DNA of 64,000 nt. It comes from Nesterenkonia muleiensis. Lineage in GTDB: Bacteria; Actinomycetota; Actinomycetes; Actinomycetales; Micrococcaceae. Within the stretch, counting starts at the first letter, position 1. Each line of letters begins with the position of its first letter. The stretch is from the NCBI RefSeq assembly GCF_003600155.1, contig NZ_QWLD01000011.1, positions 1-64,000 on the forward strand. The letters run 5' to 3'. Below are positions 51,935 through 61,590 of this stretch, piece by piece. Under the pieces are notes generated by a model. It worked only from the letters and a program-made list of their open reading frames with translations. It was not told the origin of the DNA and did no database searches. The position numbers were made by a program, and so were the translations under genes.

Positions 51935-53104
51935 ATGACCGGATCACCACACATCATTGGGTGGGCACACACACCTTTTGGCAAACAGACGCACGAGGAC
52001 GTTGAAGCGCTGATGGCCGAAGTCAGCGGCAAGGCCATCGCCGACGCCGGACTCGGCCCTGAAGACATTGATGCCGTGACCGTTGGTGTCTACAACAACG
52101 GCTTCTCGCGGCAAGGCTTCGAAGCAGCCTTGGTCGGTGCTGGCAACCCCGCCCTGGCCACCGTACCCGCCACCCGCTTCGAGAACGCCTGCTCCACCGG
52201 ATCTGCCGCCTTGTTCGGTGCACTCGACCGGCTGGAATCAGGCCGGGCCAAAGCGGTGCTGGTTATTGGCGCGGAGAAGATGACCGCAGCCTCGGCGTCA
52301 GAGGTCAATGACATCCTACTGGCCGCCTCGCACCGCAAGACTGAAGAGTCTGCAGGAAGCTTCGCAGGAGTCTTCGCTCAGCTGGCTGACCTCTACGCCG
52401 AACGCTATGGCAACCCGCGGGAAGCCATGGCGGCCGTAGCCTCGAAGAACCACCGCAACGGTGTAGACAACCCCTACGCCCACATGCGCAAAGACCTGGA
52501 TCGTCAGTTCTGCTCCACTGAATCGGACAAAAATCCTTATGTCGTGGGCAAGCTGCTCCGCACCGACTGCTCGATGGTCTCTGACGGCGCTGCCGCCGTC
52601 GTGGTCACCACCCAGGACCTGGCGCGATCGGCCCGGCGCAGCGTGGCCATCCGCGGGCGGGCGCAGGCCAACGACCATCTGGCACTGGCCACCCGGCGTG
52701 ACCCGCTGGAGTTCGCCGGAGCCCGGGAAGCCTTCCAAGGGGCTCTGGCCGACGCCTCCGTCACCCTGGAGGACCTCGACATGCTCGAGACCCACGACTG
52801 CTTCACCATCGCTGAGATGCTGCAGTACGAGGCCTTCGGCATCGCTGAACCGGGCAAGGCGGGCGAGGTGCTGGCCTCAGGGGAGACTGAGCGCGACGGC
52901 CGATTGCCGGTCAACCGTTCGGGCGGACTGAAGTCAAAGGGCCATCCCATCGGTGCCACCGGTGTCTCACAGCATGTCATGGCCGCTATGCAGCTGACTG
53001 GAGAGGCCGGCGACATGCAGCTGGAGAAGATCGACAGAGCCGCTGTCTTCAATATGGGCGGTTCAGCAGTGGCAAACTACGCCACCGTTCTGGAGGCGAA
53101 ATGA
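51935..53104 (+). CDS. Thiolase-family acyltransferase lacking the second cysteine
   Basis: A 389-residue thiolase of the SCP2-thiolase-like branch, from the ATG at 51935 (AAGAAGGT upstream). The nucleophilic cysteine is in FENACSTGSAALFGAL and the catalytic histidine in GGLKSKGHPIGATG. At the position where degradative thiolases have CxG the sequence reads AVFNMGGSAV, so the second cysteine is missing. Enzymes of this type often need a DUF35 OB-fold partner, and none is next to it. Its stop overlaps the CoA-ligase start (ATGA), so the two act in one pathway, presumably cleaving or forming a beta-ketoacyl-CoA. Confidence 0.9.
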   Translation: MTGSPHIIGWAHTPFGKQTHEDVEALMAEVSGKAIADAGLGPEDIDAVTVGVYNNGFSRQGFEAALVGAGNPALATVPATRFENACSTGSAALFGALDRLESGRAKAVLVIGAEKMTAASASEVNDILLAASHRKTEESAGSFAGVFAQLADLYAERYGNPREAMAAVASKNHRNGVDNPYAHMRKDLDRQFCSTESDKNPYVVGKLLRTDCSMVSDGAAAVVVTTQDLARSARRSVAIRGRAQANDHLALATRRDPLEFAGAREAFQGALADASVTLEDLDMLETHDCFTIAEMLQYEAFGIAEPGKAGEVLASGETERDGRLPVNRSGGLKSKGHPIGATGVSQHVMAAMQLTGEAGDMQLEKIDRAAVFNMGGSAVANYATVLEAK

Positions 53105-54699
53105 GCCACGCACCGATCAACAGTGTCGACACCCCGCCGCGGCAGGCAGTCAACCTCGCCCAGATGCTGACCCAGACCGCTCGGCGGAACCCGACGGGCC
53201 TGGCGGTCCGGCACGGCGAGACTCGCTGGACCTGGCATGATCTGGACACCCGCGCCTCGGCCTTTGCCGCTGAACTGATCCGGCGGGGAGTCCAACCGGG
53301 ACAGTGTGTGATGCTCGACGGCCCCAACAGCCCGGAATTTATTCAGGCGATGTACGGCGCCTGGCGGGCCGGTGCGGCCATCGCGCCGGTGAACTCGCGG
53401 CTGCACGCCAACGACATCAGCCAGCTCGCAGAGTTGTGTCAGCCAGCGGTGATGATCGCTCACAGCAGCACAGCCTCGCATGCTGAGGCTGCCGCGGAGG
53501 CTGTGCCCTTTGAGCAGCACACGATGTGGCTGGATGGTGTGAGTGAGGACTCCGTAGGCTCTTACGTGGAACCGGCTGAGCCCGTCGCCGACCAACGGGT
53601 CTGGCGCGGCGACCACGCCTGGTATTTCTTCACCTCCGGCACCAGTGGACGGTCCAAGGCGTCCGTGCTGACTCACGACCAAATGGGCTTCGTGATCACC
53701 AACCACTTGGCCGATCTGATGCCCTCCACCGACGTCACCCATCGTTCCCTGGTGGTGGCACCGCTGTCCCACGGCGCCGGCATCCATCTGCTGCCGCAGG
53801 TGGCCCGCGGCGCAGCCACCGTCATCCCTGAATCGGCCAGCTTAGACCCAGCAGAGGTCTGGAAGCTGGTGGGGACCGAGAAGGTAACTAACATCTTCGT
53901 GGTACCCACTATCCTCAAGCGCCTCGTAGAGGACCCCTCAGTCCATCAGCACGATCACTCCACCCTGCAGTACGTCATCTATGCCGGAGCGCCGATGCCC
54001 AGCCCGGACATCAAACTGGCCCGGGACGCCTTGGGCGATGTGTTAGTGCAGTATTACGGCCTCGGCGAGGTGACCGGCAACATCACTGTGCTACCACCCC
54101 ACCACCACGACCACCCCTTTCCTCCGGACGTGCCCTTCAGCACCTGCGGCTACCCCCGCACTGGGATGCAGATCAGCATCCAGGACGACGACGGCAACGA
54201 AGTCCCTGCCCTTCACACCGGCGAGATCTGCGTAGCAGGACCCGCTGTCTTCTCGGGTTACCTCAACAACCCCGACGCCAATGCCCAGTCATTCCGCGAC
54301 GGGTGGTTTCGCACCGGAGACATCGGGATGCTGGATGGGTCTGGTTTCCTATTCATCACCGGACGGGTATCAGACATGTACATCTCCGGGGGTTCCAATA
54401 TCCATCCCCGAGAGATCGAAGAGAAGATCCTTAACCATCCTGCAGTCAAAGAGACCCTGGTGCTGGGTATGCCCGATCCGGACTGGGGAGAGATCGGCGT
54501 AGCCGTCTGTGTGCTCGAGGCCGGCTGCAGCCTGGGCGAAGAAGAGCTGCGTGAGTGGCTCAAGGAGCGTATGGCTCGCTATAAGGTGCCTCGCCGGGTG
54601 GTCTTCTGGGAGGGGCTTCCCCGCTCCGGCTACGGCAAGATCGTCCGCCGGACCATCCGCAACATGCTGCAGAACCAAGAAGCTCAGCCTATTGGCTGA
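53101..54699 (+). CDS. AMP-forming acyl-CoA synthetase
   Basis: A 532-residue member of the ANL adenylate-forming superfamily that activates a carboxylic acid with ATP and CoA. The P-loop is FFTSGTSGRSKASVLTH, the A5 region reads YYGLGEVTG, the hinge motif GWFRTGDIGMLDGSGF and the catalytic lysine region RSGYGKIVRRTIRNML. It is translationally coupled to the thiolase. The pocket cannot be read without a model, so chain length or aromatic preference is unknown. With the thiolase it forms a CoA-dependent degradation module fed by the dehydrogenases of the cluster. Confidence 0.93.
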   Translation: MSHAPINSVDTPPRQAVNLAQMLTQTARRNPTGLAVRHGETRWTWHDLDTRASAFAAELIRRGVQPGQCVMLDGPNSPEFIQAMYGAWRAGAAIAPVNSRLHANDISQLAELCQPAVMIAHSSTASHAEAAAEAVPFEQHTMWLDGVSEDSVGSYVEPAEPVADQRVWRGDHAWYFFTSGTSGRSKASVLTHDQMGFVITNHLADLMPSTDVTHRSLVVAPLSHGAGIHLLPQVARGAATVIPESASLDPAEVWKLVGTEKVTNIFVVPTILKRLVEDPSVHQHDHSTLQYVIYAGAPMPSPDIKLARDALGDVLVQYYGLGEVTGNITVLPPHHHDHPFPPDVPFSTCGYPRTGMQISIQDDDGNEVPALHTGEICVAGPAVFSGYLNNPDANAQSFRDGWFRTGDIGMLDGSGFLFITGRVSDMYISGGSNIHPREIEEKILNHPAVKETLVLGMPDPDWGEIGVAVCVLEAGCSLGEEELREWLKERMARYKVPRRVVFWEGLPRSGYGKIVRRTIRNMLQNQEAQPIG

Positions 54700-54775
54700 T
54701 CGTGACGGGCACCCGTCACACACAACTTCATCACTATGGGTTTCGCTGGCCAGCAGCAGAGCCACCGCTCTCAGC

Positions 54776-54788
54776 CTGGTATTACCAG
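54776..54788 (+). promoter_or_regulatory. Second FadR-type palindrome upstream of PPC copy 2
   Basis: CTGGTATTACCAG at 54776-54788 is identical to the core of the operator at 42686-42698 in the TRAP promoter. It lies in the 152-bp gap after the CoA-ligase gene, 64 bp before the ATG of the second PPC gene. The identity over 13 bases in a gap region suggests that the FadR-type regulator encoded at 41815 also controls this arm. Confidence 0.72.
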
Positions 54789-54851
54789 AGACTGCGCACT
54801 ACCACCCTTGTGCGGCATCTCACGAGATATCCCCTACCGAGGAGACCACTC

Positions 54852-55763
54852 ATGCCCGGCCACTACTCACCCGCAGAACCACCTGCGGCGCCACCCAGGC
54901 TTCACCATGCAGGACCACCTGGATCACCGAGGATCCAATCCTATAAGAGCCGCTCCATCAGCGCGCTCCAGAGCCTGCGCAGCGGCGCGCTGCTGACTGA
55001 GGAGCTATTGCGCATCACCTCCAGTCTGGGAGTGACAGCCGCCTATGCTGAACTGTCCTCGGGGATGCTGTCCCCGCTGCACTACTGCGTGCCGGCTCCG
55101 AGTGACCACAAACGCTGCGTCTCCTTCTCTGAGGAGCGCATCACCAAAGAAGGGCACCTCGTCTACGGTTCAGCCACGATCGGAACTCGCGACGGCCGGC
55201 CCTTCATTCACAGCCATCTCCACTGGAGTGACGATCGGGGCAGAGCACTGGGCGGCCACATCTTTCCGGCCACGGTAGTCGGATCCCCCGCCCCGGTGGC
55301 CGCCGTGGTGGGGCTGCTGGACGCCGAATGGACCAGTATCGACGACCCAGAAACGTTTATGCCGACGTTTGTGCCCAGTGCATCCCGGACAAAGGAGCCC
55401 CTGATGACAGACCAGTACAGCACTGTGACAGTGTCCCGCGTGCTGCCCAATGAAGACATCACCGAAGCTGTACTCTCCGTCTGCCGCAAGGCGGGATACA
55501 GCAAAGCCGTGGTCCGCGCCGGACTAGGAAGCCTCATCGGTGCCAGGCTCACCGACGCCACGGGGCAGGTTCGCCAGGTGGACGGTCCCGGCACCGAGAT
55601 CATCACTCTCACCGGGTTTGTCAAAACCGGAGACAATGGTCTCGAAGCCCAGCTCACCACCACACTGGTGGACCGGCACGGGGAGATTCACTCCGGTCGG
55701 CTGCTGCCCGGTGAGAACCCTGTAGCCGTGACCTTCGAACTCACGCTCCAGCCCGCACTGTAA
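54852..55763 (+). CDS. Tandem PPC (DUF296) domain protein, copy 2
   Basis: A 303-residue paralogue of the protein at 46540. The ATG at 54852 has GAGGAGA upstream; the GTG at 54702 lies before the operator and has no ribosome-binding site. The first PPC unit has HSHLHW and GGHIFPATVVGSPAPVA, the second VRAGLGSLIGARLT and LVDRHGEIHSGRLLPGENPV with the metal residues lost, exactly as in copy 1. The first ~35 residues are proline-rich and unstructured. An SDR gene follows, repeating the SDR-PPC partnership. The two paralogues share about half of their residues by eye. Function unknown. Confidence 0.85.
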   Translation: MPGHYSPAEPPAAPPRLHHAGPPGSPRIQSYKSRSISALQSLRSGALLTEELLRITSSLGVTAAYAELSSGMLSPLHYCVPAPSDHKRCVSFSEERITKEGHLVYGSATIGTRDGRPFIHSHLHWSDDRGRALGGHIFPATVVGSPAPVAAVVGLLDAEWTSIDDPETFMPTFVPSASRTKEPLMTDQYSTVTVSRVLPNEDITEAVLSVCRKAGYSKAVVRAGLGSLIGARLTDATGQVRQVDGPGTEIITLTGFVKTGDNGLEAQLTTTLVDRHGEIHSGRLLPGENPVAVTFELTLQPAL

Positions 55764-55804
55764 ACCCTCGCTCACCCACTCGTCCACGAAAGACAAGGCC
55801 ATAC

Positions 55805-56662
55805 ATGACTCCGCTCCCTACGCCGTCGAACCGTCCCGGAACAGCCGGAAAGCTCAGTGGCAGAACGGTCGCGATCTTCGGCGGAGGCTCCACTGACGGA
55901 GCCATCACCAACGGGCTGGCCTGCGCGCTGGCCTATGCCCAGGCGGGAGCTCAAGTGGCCGTGGTCGATCTGTCTGAAGATGCTGCTGGAACTTCCCGCA
56001 CCACAGTGCTGAAGACGGTCCCGGACGCCTCCGTCATCGCTCTGCAGGGCGATGTCACCAGCTCCGGCTCAGTCGACAGGTGTGTCGGAGACATTGTGGA
56101 GACCTTGGGCACTATCGATGTGCTGCACAACAATGTGGGGGTGGCCACCATGGGCGGACCTCTGGAGCTTGAGGTCGAGGAGTGGGAGAGGGGGATACGC
56201 CTGAATCTGACCAGTGCGTTTATCACTGTTAAGCATGTACTGCCGGTCATGCTGAAGCAGGGCCGGGGATCGATCATCAACATCGCATCTGTTGGCGGAA
56301 TGCGCTACGTGGGTTACAACTATCCCGCGTATGCAGCCGCCAAAGCCGGCCTGATCCAGTTCACTTCTCATCTGGCAGTGCAGTACGGCCGCCAGGGCAT
56401 CCGGGCCAACGCTATCTCCCCGGGGTTCATCGCCTCACCGATGATCTTTCAGCAGATCACCAGCAATTATCACTCCGTCGAGGAGATGGTCGCCGAACGA
56501 AACCGGCTCTCCCCGACCGGATCCATGGGCGAACCCCATGACATTGCTGGGGCGTCCGTCTTCCTGGCTTCTGACGAGGCCAGGTACATCAACGGCGTCA
56601 ACCTTCCGATTGACGGGGGTTTCGTGGAGCAGGCCACACTGCCGACTTCAGGCGATCAGTAA
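55805..56662 (+). CDS. SDR-family dehydrogenase with atypical cofactor motif
   Basis: A 285-residue short-chain dehydrogenase, 41 bp after the second PPC gene. The cofactor loop is IFGGGSTDGAITNGLA, with extra residues compared with TGxxxGIG. NNVG replaces NNAG, and the catalytic residues are in INIASVGG and YPAYAAAKAGLIQF. It has a long loop near ITSNYHSVEEMVAERNRLSP typical of 2-hydroxyacyl or 3-hydroxyacyl oxidising SDRs, but the substrate is unknown. It differs enough from the SDR at 45742 not to be a recent duplicate. Confidence 0.9.
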   Translation: MTPLPTPSNRPGTAGKLSGRTVAIFGGGSTDGAITNGLACALAYAQAGAQVAVVDLSEDAAGTSRTTVLKTVPDASVIALQGDVTSSGSVDRCVGDIVETLGTIDVLHNNVGVATMGGPLELEVEEWERGIRLNLTSAFITVKHVLPVMLKQGRGSIINIASVGGMRYVGYNYPAYAAAKAGLIQFTSHLAVQYGRQGIRANAISPGFIASPMIFQQITSNYHSVEEMVAERNRLSPTGSMGEPHDIAGASVFLASDEARYINGVNLPIDGGFVEQATLPTSGDQ

Positions 56663-56703
56663 TCGGTCCAGGCTCAGGCGCAGCCACTCACCAAGCGACA
56701 TTT

Positions 56704-56730
56704 TTAGCACTCTGCTTGATTGAGTGCTAA
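56704..56730. promoter_or_regulatory. CIRCE operator 1 (HrcA site) of groES-groEL
   Basis: TTAGCACTC at 56704-56712, nine bases, then GAGTGCTAA at 56722-56730: a perfect CIRCE element. HrcA binding here would repress the chaperonin operon at normal temperature. It overlaps the -35 side of the predicted promoter (TTGATT 56716-56721). Confidence 0.97.
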
Positions 56731-56745
56731 TGCACGTTCTATAGT
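56716..56745 (+). promoter_or_regulatory. Predicted sigma-70-type promoter of groES-groEL
   Basis: TTGATT (56716-56721) and TATAGT (56740-56745) are separated by 18 bp, between and overlapping two CIRCE elements. The expected transcription start is near 56752, giving a leader of about 195 nt that contains the second CIRCE and a CTCTCAG/CTGAGAG hairpin (56777-56805). Confidence 0.75.
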
Positions 56746-56749
56746 TCTG

Positions 56750-56776
56750 TTAGCACTCGAAGTACTCGGGTGCTAA
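56750..56776. promoter_or_regulatory. CIRCE operator 2 of groES-groEL
   Basis: TTAGCACTC at 56750-56758, nine bases, then GGGTGCTAA at 56768-56776, one mismatch from the CIRCE consensus. It sits at or just after the predicted transcription start, so HrcA at both sites could tightly close the promoter. Confidence 0.93.
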
Positions 56777-56946
56777 CTCTCAGGAGGCCGTCAACCGACT
56801 GAGAGCATCAAGCCTGAAGGAGACCTCCGGCTCCCGCGACGACGGTTGGTCATTCCCAAGGCGCGCAACAAGAAGACCGGGCGCGGCGTCGTCGTGCTCG
56901 GTGAAAGCCAAGAGAAGATTCAACTTCAGCAAAGGAGAGAGCTGAC

Positions 56947-57243
56947 GTGTCAGTCTCCATCAAGCCCCTCGAGGATCGTATTGTTGTCCGCCCCCTGGAG
57001 GCCGAGCAGACCACCGCTTCCGGCCTGGTCATCCCGGACACCGCCAAGGAGAAGCCGCAGGAGGGCGAGGTTGTCGCCGTAGGCCCGGGCAAGGTCTCCG
57101 ACGCAGGTGAGCGCCTGCCCGTGGACGTTGCCGAAGGCGACGTGGTCATCTACTCCAAGTTCGGCGGCACCGAGGTCAAGGTCGGCGGTGAGGAGTACCT
57201 GGTGCTCAACGCCCGCGACGTGCTGGCCAAGGTCGAGAAGTAA
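56947..57243 (+). CDS. groES: Co-chaperonin GroES
   Basis: A 98-residue co-chaperonin starting with GTG, preceded by AAAGGAGAG. It shows the family pattern [20 protein letters not shown], the mobile loop [18 protein letters not shown] and the terminal [20 protein letters not shown]. It caps the GroEL ring during folding. Operon with groEL, 36 bp downstream, controlled by two CIRCE sites. Confidence 0.98.
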   Translation: MSVSIKPLEDRIVVRPLEAEQTTASGLVIPDTAKEKPQEGEVVAVGPGKVSDAGERLPVDVAEGDVVIYSKFGGTEVKVGGEEYLVLNARDVLAKVEK

Positions 57244-57273
57244 AAACCCCACGCTCGACTTATAAGGAGTTAA

Positions 57274-58878
<1,605 letters not shown>

Positions 58879-58907
58879 TCCTCTGATCACCGTCTGACTC
58901 CACCGCC

Positions 58908-58951
58908 GAGGCCCCGGCTCCTGGTGAACTTTCACCTGGAGCCGGGGCCTC
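58908..58951 (+). terminator. Terminator of the groES-groEL operon
   Basis: GAGGCCCCGGCTCC (58908-58921) pairs perfectly with GGAGCCGGGGCCTC (58938-58951), and an inner GGTGAA/TTCACC continues the stem across one T-T mismatch. The long GC-rich hairpin starts 29 bases after the groEL stop. No long T-run follows. Confidence 0.88.
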
Positions 58952-59098
58952 AGTGCTGCTTCGGGCCAGTCCAAGCCCCCAGGCCTACCAGACCAAACGC
59001 CCACCGGAGGCATGCCAGACCCCAGCCGTCCCATCGAGTGCTGTTGTTCCTGGCTTAAAACGCGCGATTCAGGCGCTTTAAGCCAGCAATGACCGCAC

Positions 59099-60029
59099 TC
59101 ACCACGGGCTGGCCAGCAATCGGCGCAGCCGCTGAACCACTCCGGCGAAGTTCTCCCGCGCATCCACACGGTTGACCAGGATCACCGTCCACCCGAGCCT
59201 CGAATGCGGCGTTGCGCCTCTGGTCCGCCACCTGCTGCTCAGGCGTGAAGTGGTGTTCACCCTCGTACTGCAGAACAATCTTCTGATCGCGGTAGCCCAT
59301 ATCCCCCTGGCGGCTCCTGCGGTCCAGCGGGTTCAGCCGAATCTGCAGCTCAGGCTCTGGCAGGCCACCCTGCACTATGGCCAGCCTCAGCCGCGACTCA
59401 GCCGGCGAATCTGCCCCCACGCGTGCCAGGAGCACCGCCTCGCGCAGACTAGTGATCCCCTGTGCTCCGCGGTGTTCACTCAGGCACGCCTCCAAGCCCT
59501 CTCGCGTGGTCCAGGGGTTCTGGCGAGGATCAATCCCGGGCCGGGGCTCTCTGAGCAGCTGGTCGAGGAGGATCACCAGCTCCACAACACTCAGCCGGTC
59601 CTTGAGGTCTACGGCCACACGCAGAGGATGCGAAAGCCGCATCCCCCGCCAGCGCAGGGTCTCCCCGTCGGTCATCCTTGGCCGGTGCATGACCACCTGG
59701 TAACCACGCAGGTTCAGCCTGAAGTCCTGCCGCACGCTCAGGTGAATCACCTGGTCTGAGGTCAACCGGTTCGGTATGGCCAATCCCCACACCTCCGCTG
59801 CGGTGGCATGGCTGACCCGAACTCCCCGGTGCTTGTCACACAGTGCGCTGAGGAGCATCGACCGGTCGGTCTGCTGTCCAGGTCTCAGCAGGTGCTCATA
59901 GAGGCCGCGCCCCACCAGCCTGATGTCTCTGGCATAGAGCCGGTGCTCATCCACCTCGTGCTGATGCGCCCAGGCACGTGTGAACACTCGGCCTCGGAGC
60001 GCCTCCGGCAGCGGCTGCAGTTTCTTCAT
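59099..60029 (-). pseudogene. DUF559/AbiEi-like endonuclease-fold gene with C-terminal frameshift
   Basis: A gene of about 310 codons with an AbiEi-like winged-helix N-terminal half (RVSHATAAEVWGLAIP) and a C-terminal DUF559 domain of the restriction-endonuclease-like fold (ADSPAESRLRLAIVQGGLPE, QKIVLQYEGEHH). After NAAFEAR at ~59193 the reading frame as given continues as nonsense to 59055, whereas the neighbouring frame gives WTVILVNRVDARENFAGVVQ then RLRRLLASPW and a stop at 59099-59101, the normal family ending. One inserted or two deleted bases near 59192-59196 explain this. Start candidates are ATG 60029 and ATG 60062. It is either a recent pseudogene or a sequencing error. Confidence 0.8.
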
Positions 60030-60133
60030 CTCTACAGCCTGCCTCAGAACAGAGATTGGCATGTCGGTTATCCACAAGCACCTCAAGACTGTGGATAACA
60101 CCGACCTGCCCAGCCGCCTCATAGACTGAACAC

Positions 60134-60976
60134 ATGACGGGCACGACGCCGGGGAGGCATGTGGAGACCGAGAGCAGGCCTGGTGCCGCGCTCCCCCGCC
60201 GGTTCTACGGCTGGGAGATGGGCATCGTCCTGGCGCTCTCCCTGGGGCGCAGTGCGGTCTACGCAGTGCTGCAGCTGGCCGAACGGCTAAGCATCGCCCC
60301 GCTGGCCGACCAGACCGCCACGGTGCAGCGCTCACGCTCGCGCGCTGAGTTCTTCGACTTCAGCTACCAGGTGCTCGATTCGCTCTTCGCTTTGGCACCG
60401 GTAGCCCTGGTGCTCTACCTGGTGTTCCTGCACGGCGGCAATCCTTTCCGCCGCTGGGGCCTGGACTTCAGGCGGCCCGGCCTGGACGCGGTGATCGGCG
60501 TCGGGCTCTTCGCACTCATCGGCTTGGGCACCCTGGCGGTCTACTCCGCGGGCCGGAGTCTGGGCATCACCGCCCAGATGGTGCCGGCCGATGTGACCGA
60601 GTACTGGTGGAGCGCTCCGGTGCTTCTGCTGGCCTCGCTGCGGCATTCGCTGGTGGAGGAGATCATCATGGTCGCCTACCTCTTCGACCGGGCACGCAGG
60701 ATCTGGCCCGTGCTTACCCGTCGAACCGAGCTTGCCCAGCCTGGGGCTGCGATCTGGCTGCTGATCCTCGCCTCAGCGCTGCTCCGCGGTGCCTACCACC
60801 TCTACCAGGGCTTCGGCCCGGGCATCGGCAACGCGCTGATGGGTGTGATCTTCGGCTGGCTCTACCTGCGCTACCGGCGGGTGATGCCGCTGGTCATCGC
60901 GCACTTCCTGCTCGACGCTGTGGCCTTCCTCGGCTTTCCCCTGGTGCTGGCCAGCTTCGACCTCGACGGCCTCTAG
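60134..60976 (+). CDS. CPBP-family intramembrane metalloprotease-like protein
   Basis: A 280-residue membrane protein of the CPBP (CAAX protease, Rce1-like/bacteriocin-processing) family with about seven membrane segments. The first conserved motif, a Glu-Glu pair with a downstream Arg, is in RHSLVEEIIMVAYLFDRAR; the second is in AYHLYQGFGPGIGNALMGVI, and HFLLDAVAF provides the last histidine. Bacterial members process or protect against peptides, but substrates are mostly unknown. It starts 72 bp from the divergent DUF559 gene. Confidence 0.88.
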   Translation: MTGTTPGRHVETESRPGAALPRRFYGWEMGIVLALSLGRSAVYAVLQLAERLSIAPLADQTATVQRSRSRAEFFDFSYQVLDSLFALAPVALVLYLVFLHGGNPFRRWGLDFRRPGLDAVIGVGLFALIGLGTLAVYSAGRSLGITAQMVPADVTEYWWSAPVLLLASLRHSLVEEIIMVAYLFDRARRIWPVLTRRTELAQPGAAIWLLILASALLRGAYHLYQGFGPGIGNALMGVIFGWLYLRYRRVMPLVIAHFLLDAVAFLGFPLVLASFDLDGL

Positions 60977-61000
60977 CTGTGCAGGCCCGCCGCTAGCGCC

Positions 61001-61582
61001 TCAGCGCAGGATGAGCAGTTCGCCGAGGGCCTCGATCGGCTCACGGATCTGACGGAAAGACTCGTCGAAGACTGACTCCGGGAGCATGTAGGGGTCCACG
61101 ACGTCCTCATCACGGCTCTGCGAGCCGGCACGGCCCCGCGCCTGGTTCAGCAGAGGGATCAGGGCCGCCAGCCTCTGCGCCGCGGCAGCCTCGGCCCCCA
61201 CGGCAGCCTCGAGGTCCTCCGGGGTCACTGACTCCAGCAGGCGGCCGAACTCCGGGTGGGTGAACATCCGCTCCTGCGCCTGGGGCACCTCGGCGAGCAT
61301 ATCCTCGACGTGCACCCGAGTGGCGGCGAGGATCAGATCAGAGCGCTGAATCATCTCCGGGGTGACCTGCTCGGCCACGAAGTCTTCGGTATCGGCGCCG
61401 TAGTCGGCCAACCGGCGCTTGACCGGGGCCTGCATGTCCTCGCCGTCATGGGCGTAGGTGCCTCCGGAGATCACCTCGATGCCGGGCTGGTCGTCGAGAA
61501 GGTGCGCCAGCAGGCGCTCCATGGCGGGCGAGCGGCAGATGTTGCCGGTGCAGACGGCCAGGATGGTGTATGTCGCGGTCAC
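61001..61582 (-). CDS. Low-molecular-weight protein-tyrosine phosphatase
   Basis: A 193-residue phosphatase with the P-loop VCTGNICRSPAMERLL (CX5R) at the N-terminus and the general-acid motif DVVDPYML near the C-terminus. It is longer than the standard ~150-residue enzyme, with an Ala/Glu-rich insert around residues 115-145 (EDLEAAVGAEAAAAQRLAAL). Actinobacterial relatives act on tyrosine-phosphorylated proteins or cell-wall regulators. It starts 8 bp after the stop of the GNAT gene and is probably cotranscribed with it. Confidence 0.92.
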   Translation of the reverse strand: MTATYTILAVCTGNICRSPAMERLLAHLLDDQPGIEVISGGTYAHDGEDMQAPVKRRLADYGADTEDFVAEQVTPEMIQRSDLILAATRVHVEDMLAEVPQAQERMFTHPEFGRLLESVTPEDLEAAVGAEAAAAQRLAALIPLLNQARGRAGSQSRDEDVVDPYMLPESVFDESFRQIREPIEALGELLILR

Positions 61583-61590
61583 CTTGGGGA

